Part shown: positions 57,418 to 64,000 of the stretch, piece after piece | Numbering within the stretch: position 1 is the stretch's first letter | How the letters are laid out: every line of letters starts with the position of its first letter | Source: Punctularia strigosozonata HHB-11173 SS5 | Lineage: Eukaryota; Basidiomycota; Agaricomycetes; Corticiales; Punctulariaceae | Direction: 5' to 3' | Length of the DNA stretch: 64,000 nt | NCBI RefSeq assembly: GCF_000264995.1 | Contig: NW_006767441.1 | Coordinates: 638,255 to 702,254, forward strand | The notes under the pieces: generated by a model | Told to the model about the DNA's origin: nothing | The model's input: the letters and a program-made list of their open reading frames with translations, nothing else | The model's database searches: none | Translations under genes and position numbers: made by a program

Positions 57418-60212
57418 TTAGCGCAAGCCACTCCCGCCGAGGCCCATTCCTCCGTTCGCGAGGTCGATGAATCGCGTCGTGCGCTTCATCGCCCTCCTCT
57501 CCCTGTCCCGATCCTCGCCCCACGCGCGGTCCTCGCCTTCTTCCTCCTCTCTCGCAGCATCTTCCATCGCTCGCGCGTGCTTCTCGCACAGCATCCGGCC
57601 GTCCATCTCAAAGTAATCCTCGAGTCGGACGGGGCAGCGGCGCGCCTTGGGCGTACCCGCATACGGGTCATTGGGGTATTCGTATTCGCACGTGAGGTGC
57701 TCCGGGTGATACCTATCGCCCGTGTGCGAGAGCGCGCAGGGTCCCTCGATGGGCTGCCCACAGGTCGCGGCCGCGCAGAGTGAGTCGTTCGCTTCGTGGT
57801 AGTGGTACGCGCAGAAGGGTTTCCCGTCGAACACATAAAACGTTTTGTCCGGGAACGGTTTCTAAAGCCGAGGGTCAGCTTTGAAAGGGCATGATGAATA
57901 GAACACGAACGTGGCACGTATGGCAATTGAAGCACTCCCTGTGATACTTGCCCTTCAGCTGCCCGTCGGAAGACGACACCGCCGCCTTCTCGATCGGCAA
58001 ATTACACCTCCGGCACTAAGCGACGCGTCAGCCCTAGACCTCGCGACCGGAAAATCGGCACCTCACGTACCTTGGGCAGATACATATTCTTCCAGCACCT
58101 CTCGCACAGGACCCCGCCCTCGTCCATCGCGACCCACCGCCCGTCAGTGATCACCCGCTCGCATCGCACGCACTTGCGCTCCTTCACCCGCCTCCTGACC
58201 GACTTACGCTCGCTATCCAGCTCGCGCTCCGTCGTCGGGCTCGTGTTCGCGCGCATCGGCGGTCTGAGCGCCGCCTCGCGCTCGCGCTCCTTCTTCCCCG
58301 CGCCGTGCACGCTCGCGCTGCCCTTCAGTCCACCCGCACCGGTGCCCACCCCCGCGACCGGCCCCGCGCCATCCTCCTCCTCGGACAGCACGTCCATCGG
58401 GTTCCGGCTCGCCCGGTTCAGTGCGCCGGCAGTTCGGCCCGAGTACGCCGACGCGCTGCTGATGCTCCGACCAGGCGTCGTCGGCGTCGTCGCCGACATC
58501 CGCGCGCTCGCGCCTGCGCGCGGCGGTGAGTCAGAGGTGCTCGGGAACTGGATCTTCTGGGTGCTGCTGTTGGTAGTGCTGCTCGAACCGGCACGCGAGC
58601 GTTTGTCGGGGTTCAGGGGCAACGGCGCGGACCTCGTGGGCGGGGACATGGCGTACGCGCTGCCCGCCGCGCTGTCAGTGTCTCCATCTCTGTACGCGAG
58701 CCCAAAGCCGGCGCTGGAGCTATAGTCCGAGGCCGAGTCCGGAGAGCGGGGGCTGAGTGCGCCCTTGGATCTGTCCTTGTCGTCGTCGTCGTTCTCTTTG
58801 TTCGCGGCGTTGAAGCGGTCGACGGTCGGCGTAGGGATGGACACGTTCGCGGGAAGCTTGTTCTTGAACTTTTCAAAAAAGGGTAGGCGTGGCGTGGACG
58901 GCTCGGGTGTCGCAGGCGCTTCGACGCGTCTGGTGCTACGCGTTGGCGACGGGGTACGCGCGGAGAGGATGGTCGTTGGCGCGGTGGAGGTCGTGCCAGT
59001 CGGCGATCGCGCGGACGTGCCGGCCGAGTAGGACGAGACGGACCCGGACTCCGGGGAAAGAGGGGGCGTGGCCGCGCTCGGTCCTGTATTAAGGTTTAAT
59101 ATAGCCAATGAGCATAGAGACCGCGATTAGACTCAGATGGACGTGCCTGCCGCCTTCGAACTGTTATCTATAGCCAGATGCGGAGGCGCGTTCGGCCTTC
59201 TCCCGTCCATGCCGGCAGCGGGGGCGGACATCTTCATGCGTTCGTCATAGGGCGCATTGTACCCCTGGTAGCCGGATGGCCCCGCCCTGGCCTGACTTTG
59301 GTCGGGATAACTGTACTGCTGCTGTTGCGTCGGCGCCTCGGGTGGCTGAGCTTGCCCCTGAGCCCACATCGCGGCGCGCGCGGCGGCTTGGAACGCGCGC
59401 CGGCCGACGCCCGCCATACCCGCCTCTCCGCCACTGCGGTATTCGTCCGGTGGCTGGGTTTGGGGGGAGGGAGGAGGTCGGTAATTTATCATCGGCGGCG
59501 GCAACGGGGACGCGGGTGGGCGCCCATTTTGGACAGAAGGAGCGGGGTTGGTGGTCTGGTAGGGCGCCTGCGTTCGATTCGCGTGCGGCTGATAAGCAGC
59601 GGCCGGTGTGGTGCTGCCTGATCGCGGTGGCGGGTCGCGGACGACGTATGAGCTGTTCGAGGGCGTGCCGCTGCGATCGACGGGACCTCGAGAAGGTTGA
59701 TCGCGGGCGTAGGGACTGGGAGGTGGACGAGGTGCTGCTTCTGAGGGCCCTCGGGAGGGCTGGTCGCGCGGGTAGGGACTGGACGCCGTCCGCGGAGGCT
59801 CGGGTCCTCGCGCGAGCGGACTGGGTGTGCGTCGGATGGCGGGGTCCTGGATCCGGGGCGGCTGGTTGATGCTGGCGTTGGACGGGGCGCGCGAGCGCGG
59901 GGTGGGCGTCTTCGACGGTGATGGAGACGCAGCACGTTGTTGCTGCTGCTGCTGCTGCTTTTGCTGCTGGGTGCCCGGGCTCGGGCTCCTCAGCAGACCC
60001 TGGAGGCGCGCTGGCAGCAGACTGATCGGGTCGGCCCCGCCCTTGCTGGGTGGCGGGAGGGGTAGCTTGGGGACGGGCGGGACGGGGGCGCAGACATGGT
60101 CGGGGAGCTGGTCGAGTGGGACGGAGGTGCCACACTGGGAGCACTTGACGCCCGGCAGGAGCTGGGAGATGCGCTGGGAGTCGTGGCCGCCGGGGCGGAG
60201 GGTCTGCGCCAT
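57418..60212 (-). CDS. LIM-domain protein, paxillin/Pxl1-like
   Basis: A scaffold of the cortical actin and cytokinesis type. Exon 1 (59147-60212) starts MAQTLRPGGHDSQRISQLLP with VKCSQCGTSVPLDQLPDHVC, a small Cys motif, then Pro/Ser/Gln-rich disorder including a poly-Q run. A non-canonical GC-AG intron (59084-59146) joins exon 2 (58071-59083): SSKAAGPSAATPPLSPESG. Phase holds to the LIM exons. LIM 1: CVRCERVITDGRW and ERCWKNMYLPK; then CRRCNLPIEK with YHRECFNCHTC; LIM-like third unit: CAAATCGQPIEGPC and the CEYEYP stretch. C-terminus ANGGMGLGGSGLR. Localisation and partners are inferred from the family. Confidence 0.87.
59938..59970. repeat. CAG/CTG run encoding polyglutamine in the LIM gene
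   Basis: A CAG-type trinucleotide run, interrupted once by an AAA codon, gives QQQKQQQQQQQ in the disordered region of the LIM protein. Length is likely variable between strains. Confidence 0.85.
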
Positions 60213-60516
60213 CCGTCGTCTAGCGCTGCTAGAGGGAGCGAGCAACGGCCACGGCCAGCGTAGGAGACAGCGAGGAGATCGACGAGAACAGAATTCGAAG
60301 CCGCCCGGGTTATCGCCATCAACTCCGTCGCTGCACCGCTCACACCCTCCTATCTCACCGGCGCACAACAACAGCAGCAGCAACAATTACACCGTTTCGA
60401 TTCGGAGCCCGTTGCAAGAATAGCGAGACAGGATTAATTACAATAGGCAGCTGATTATGATTTCATAGTCCTCGCTCGACTCGGACGCCAAGCAATCGCG
60501 CGGATCCTCCGCCAAA
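60213..60516. other. Intergenic between LIM gene and Zn2Cys6 factor
   Basis: A 304-bp gap that serves as the LIM promoter and the terminator of the regulator (both minus strand). A CAACAGCAGCAG run lies near 60365. No gene is seen. Confidence 0.5.
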
Positions 60517-63500
60517 CTATTGCAGCCCCGGCTCGGGCTGCGCGTGCCCCGAACTACCTTTCCTCAGGTTGGGTGGCGTCGCCCCGCTCGTCGTGCTCGC
60601 TTCGGGGGTCGGTTGCTGAGGCCCGCTGCCAGGGAATCCGGCAGGCATCCCCTGCGCCTGACCGTCCACGCCCGTCCCAGCGAATCGCGAGAAAAAGTTG
60701 TCCCATTGGCCTGCAAAAGCGCACCAATCCAACGTCAGTCTCTCGCTATGTCTGCTGAGGATCGCCACGCACCCCAGTCGAACATGCCCCCAGGCAACCC
60801 CTCTAAAAAGCCCGTGTCCGCCATCGCAAACTGCTCCAGGCTCATGCTCGTCGCCGTCTGGTTCTCCGTCGGCACGTCCGCGTTCAGCACGTTCAGCACC
60901 TGCACGCTGTTCCCCGTCTGGCCTATCCCGGGGTTCATTGCTGGGTTCACGTTGGGCCCGAACCCGCCACCCCCGAGCGGGGTGATGTTCACCAAGCTGT
61001 TGTTGGCGTTGCCGTTACTGCTCGGACCCGCCACAGCGCCGTTAGTGCCCGCTTCCTGCACCTCAGCCATGGTCGAGTCCTGCTGTGTCCGAACCTGCGC
61101 CTGACGAGCAGCTGTTGAGGCAGCGTCACCGCTCGCATCATCGCCATCTTCGCGCGCGCCGGGGTCCGCAGTGTCCTCACCTTCGGAGTCCTCGCCGTCG
61201 GAGCTCGCCACCACCGTTCCAGGCGGCAAGTCCGCGAGCTCGCGCTTGCTCGTTCCGTGCGCGACGTACACCCCTCCGCCCGGTCGCGATGGGTCCTTCT
61301 TGTACTCGAGCCCGCCAAGCGGCTGCTTGTTCACGACGCCGCCCGTCGGGTTCAGCGGCGCCGCCGTCAAGTCGCTCGGCGGGCCCTGAGTCGCCTCGTA
61401 CAGTAGAGTGATGATCTCTGCGGTCTGTGAATATTAATTATTATTTGTTGAGTATATGCGCCCTCGGAGAAAACACGGATTCTCCCGACCTTGCGACGCG
61501 CGGACATGTGATCGGGCGAGAGCGAGCTCTCCCATCGCCGCACGCAATCCCGCAATTGCCTCAGCTTCGCGGCCGCGTTCGCATCCTTGCGCCGAGCCCA
61601 GGTATGGTACTGGAATATCCGCGTTAAACACATCCCCGATCAAAAGAATCGCATCAAAAGCGAGGAAAGGGGAAACCTCCTCGAGGGTAGGCCTAGATGC
61701 ACACCTGAACGAGCGCACACGACGTGCTGGCATACGCGACCAGCAACCAGACGTCGTACATCTGCTCATGCGAGTCGAGCCAGTCGATCGCCTCGCCCGT
61801 GAGCCGGATGAGGTTCGACCAGTGCTCGACCGTCAGCGAAAATTTGAGGTGTTCGGGGCACGAGTACGAGATCCTCATGAACACTCGCCAGAAGATCATG
61901 AGGACGCACGAATACAGCAAGTGCAGCAAACCTGAGATGCGCGCGCCGGCGGCATGTTGTCAGAAGCAGCGGGGGAAAGGCGGAGACGTGGTACACGTAC
62001 CGGCTTGCCGGTTCCCGTCGATGCCACGGTACTGGAGGTTGGGCGGAAGATTCGCCTTCCATGCCTCGATGTCATCCAACAGGGACTGCAAGATCTCATC
62101 CGTGGCGAGCATTAATCCCGAGGGGCTATCAGAAGAGTGGCGTCAGTCTGGTAACGTGTGAGTCAATGAAGATGTTCGCGTCACCTATAGACCGTCTTGA
62201 GCACACGTCCGAGCAGGATGCTGAGGCGCATTAATTCGTCCATGTACACGTCATTGGGGTCGCCGGATGACGGTAACCGAGCGTCGCAATCTTGGACATC
62301 GATCATATACGGGTGACCGTACGCCAGACTCGTCCTGAGAACACGACGTGAATTAGGCACTCACAGAAAGGATGTTTAATTAATGTATATATGCGCACCA
62401 TCTATCTGATATGACGCATATCCCCCATAATCGCCGGCGAAGTTCGATGTCGCGTTTCACCGACTCTGCACGATGCAGGCCCAGGTCCTGCGCCTGTAAA
62501 AAAAAGAATAGAATACCTCCGTTAGCGATGAGTCCGCGCCGTCACGTTCCCACGCACCATCCGGATGGCACTGCCGAGGCGTATCCATAACGCCGACAGC
62601 GCCTGCGGTACATGCGCCGAATGGCAGTCCGCCAGCATACACAGGATCAACAGGGCTTGCACGTTGACGATAGACGCCGTCGAGAGCACCTCCTCGCCCT
62701 TGATCAGCCCGTTCACGGCGTACCTGACCGAGTCAAACACGCTTTGCGGTACCTCGCGCCTCGCGGCGGCGACGAGACACATCGAGTACAGTAACACCGG
62801 CGGCGGCTGCTGATTCGCGAGGAACTCGGTGCGGGTAACGACGGGCATGTTGGGCGCGACTTCATTGAAGTAGGCGTTGATGAGCTTCTCGATTACGTCG
62901 CGCTCGATTCGAAGGTCGAGCGGTTTGGGCGGCGCCGGGTGCGGGTCCTCGGGCGTCGGGGGGTCGTGGATCTGGATGAGGCCGTCACCAGTGCCGGATA
63001 CTTCCCATTTGTGATGGTAGCGGGTGTCGTAAGACTCATATATGTGCGAAGAGAGGTTCACCTGCGAGTGAAGCAAGTGCGCGGGAGACGTCGGACCTGC
63101 GCAAAACGGCTCGTTGTTAAGATGCTGTATTTCCAAATACTTTCCTGCGTTTACCGTAGATCCGAACATCGCGTTCTCGGGGCGAGGACGTACGATCACG
63201 TTCTTCCTTATCCTTCTCGGCCGCTGCGGCGGCCTCCTCTTCGAGGCGCTTCTTCTTGAAGCGCGTCTCGGTAATGGGCAAGAAAAAGGTACAGTCGAAC
63301 CCATACTGTTTGCAATGCTGGCAAACGGGAGGATCCGCGTCGGTGAGGACGTCGCACCTGGACGACCATGAGCATCGATGAGCGCGGTCACGGCGACGAT
63401 CGCGAAGACGCGACCGACGGCGAGCTCGTTGCGTACCTGATCTTTCGACTGCGACAGCTGTCGCAGGCGCGTTGAGTCTTGGTGCGCTTCTTCACGTCTG

Positions 63501-64000
63501 AAACGGGGGTGGTATGAGCACGGTGCGCGCGCCGGCGTCAGCGTCGGGGACGAGAAAAACACGCACCGGCCTCGTCCTCGGACGTCCTGTCGCCCGTGCC
63601 GCGGCGATCCGAGCCCTTGCGCTTGCGGCCCGACTTGGACGCGGACGCGGACGACGGGGGCTGATCGGGCGGGGTGACGTCCTCCTGCGACGGCGGACGC
63701 TGGGGCGGGTAGGCGAGGATGCCCTGGGACTGGACGTAGGGCGGATAGGAATAGGGATGGGGGTACGGGTTGTGGGGCAGGTACGCAGCGTACTGGGGTG
63801 CTGTAGGGTGTGCCGGGATCTGGCCGACGTGCGGCGGGGGACCGGCCGAGGGCGGCTGCGGGTAGTGCGCGTAGGGGCCGCCGGGGCCGGGGTTGTAGGG
63901 CGGGTTCATGGCGGGGTAGGCGGGGTACGGGAGGAGGGGCGGCGGGGCTGTTCGGTCGGGGGTGAGCGTCGGGGGGGACGGCGAGGAGGAGGGAGGGGGA
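60517..64000 (-). CDS. Zn2Cys6 fungal-specific transcription factor (5' end outside window)
   Basis: A nuclear regulator with a GAL4-type zinc cluster. The most 5' part in view is Pro/Tyr/Gly-rich (YPAMNPPYNPGPGG..), open to the window edge, so 63909 may not be the start. After a Lys/Arg stretch the zinc cluster KTQRACDSCRSRKIRCDV..CQHCKQYGFDC is split by an intron between IR and CD; all six Cys are present. A fungal_trans-type middle region follows: ALLILCMLADCHSAHVPQAL, VKRDIELRRRLWGICVISDR, SLAYGHPYMIDVQDCDARLP and DELMRLSILLGR. The C-terminus is Gly/Asn-rich and ends HAQPEPGLQ after an in-phase intron (FDWGQWDNFFSRF). Targets unknown. Confidence 0.92.

Noticed and set aside
58072-58725. 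Long plus-strand open frame opposite the LIM gene
   Set aside because: It is the complement of a low-complexity Ser/Thr/Ala-rich coding exon, where antisense frames are usually open.
1-64000. CRISPR array, IS element, LTR or LINE body, rRNA
   Set aside because: I looked for regular direct repeats, terminal repeats, transposase or reverse-transcriptase motifs and rRNA cores and found none. The gene-dense layout leaves little space for such elements.

Overview
The window is nuclear DNA from a filamentous basidiomycete, most likely an Agaricomycete. The evidence is the gene density, many short introns (about 50-65 nt with GT..AG ends), a mid-50s GC feel, and the protein repertoire: a copper radical oxidase, a DUF3074 tandem pair, a stand-alone mRNA guanylyltransferase, a Zn2Cys6 regulator and a GPI10-type mannosyltransferase. 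I saw no CRISPR array, no operon-like cluster, no tRNA that I could fold with confidence, and no transposon or retroelement body. Nearly all genes are spliced, so I rebuilt exon chains by hand and checked splice phases where stated.

Layout. 0.1-6.4 kb: a kinesin-4-like motor (minus). 7.0-7.8 kb: a doubtful small minus gene, divergent from a TFIIIC-type WD40 gene (7.8-10.8). 10.9-13.6 kb: mitoribosomal mL54 (minus) and guanine deaminase (plus). 13.6-17.2 kb: a gene-poor stretch holding a dense ACGCGT/TTTCGCGC cluster and a small orphan Ser/Pro-rich gene. 17.2-21.3 kb: mRNA capping guanylyltransferase, SKP1 and mitoribosomal bL27m. 21.7-24.1 kb: two tandem DUF3074/START-like genes. 24.4-29.2 kb: a glutamine-synthetase-like enzyme, an orphan coiled-coil protein and a metaxin-like protein. 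29.3-35.5 kb: a TLC-domain membrane protein, a glyoxal-oxidase-type copper radical oxidase with an extra N-terminal domain, and GPI10/PIG-B. 35.7-40.2 kb: URI (unconventional prefoldin), PNO1 and mitoribosomal mS38. 40.5-48.0 kb: a full-length ABCG transporter, an orphan gene that joins a PB1-like N-terminus to a retropepsin-like C-terminal region, and an F-box protein. 48.0-53.8 kb: a Sac2-like inositide phosphatase and proteasome beta5. 54.2-55.4 kb: a decayed short-chain dehydrogenase. 55.7-64.0 kb: phosphopantetheine adenylyltransferase, a paxillin-like LIM protein and a Zn2Cys6 transcription factor whose 5' end runs off the window.

Most genes are housekeeping and work in separate pathways: ribosome and polymerase biogenesis (URI, PNO1, TFIIIC), mitochondrial translation (mL54, bL27m, mS38), mitochondrial import (metaxin), protein turnover (SKP1, F-box, proteasome beta5), and lipid, GPI or membrane traffic (GPI10, Sac2-like, TLC, ABCG). 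Several pairs are divergent over short shared promoters (URI/PNO1 127 bp, GS-like/coiled-coil 156 bp). Others converge with very short 3' gaps (F-box/Sac2-like 36 bp).

The most unusual items are the domain fusion in the copper radical oxidase, the PB1/retropepsin-like orphan, the ACGCGT cluster near an orphan gene, and a phase-supported GC-AG intron in the LIM gene.
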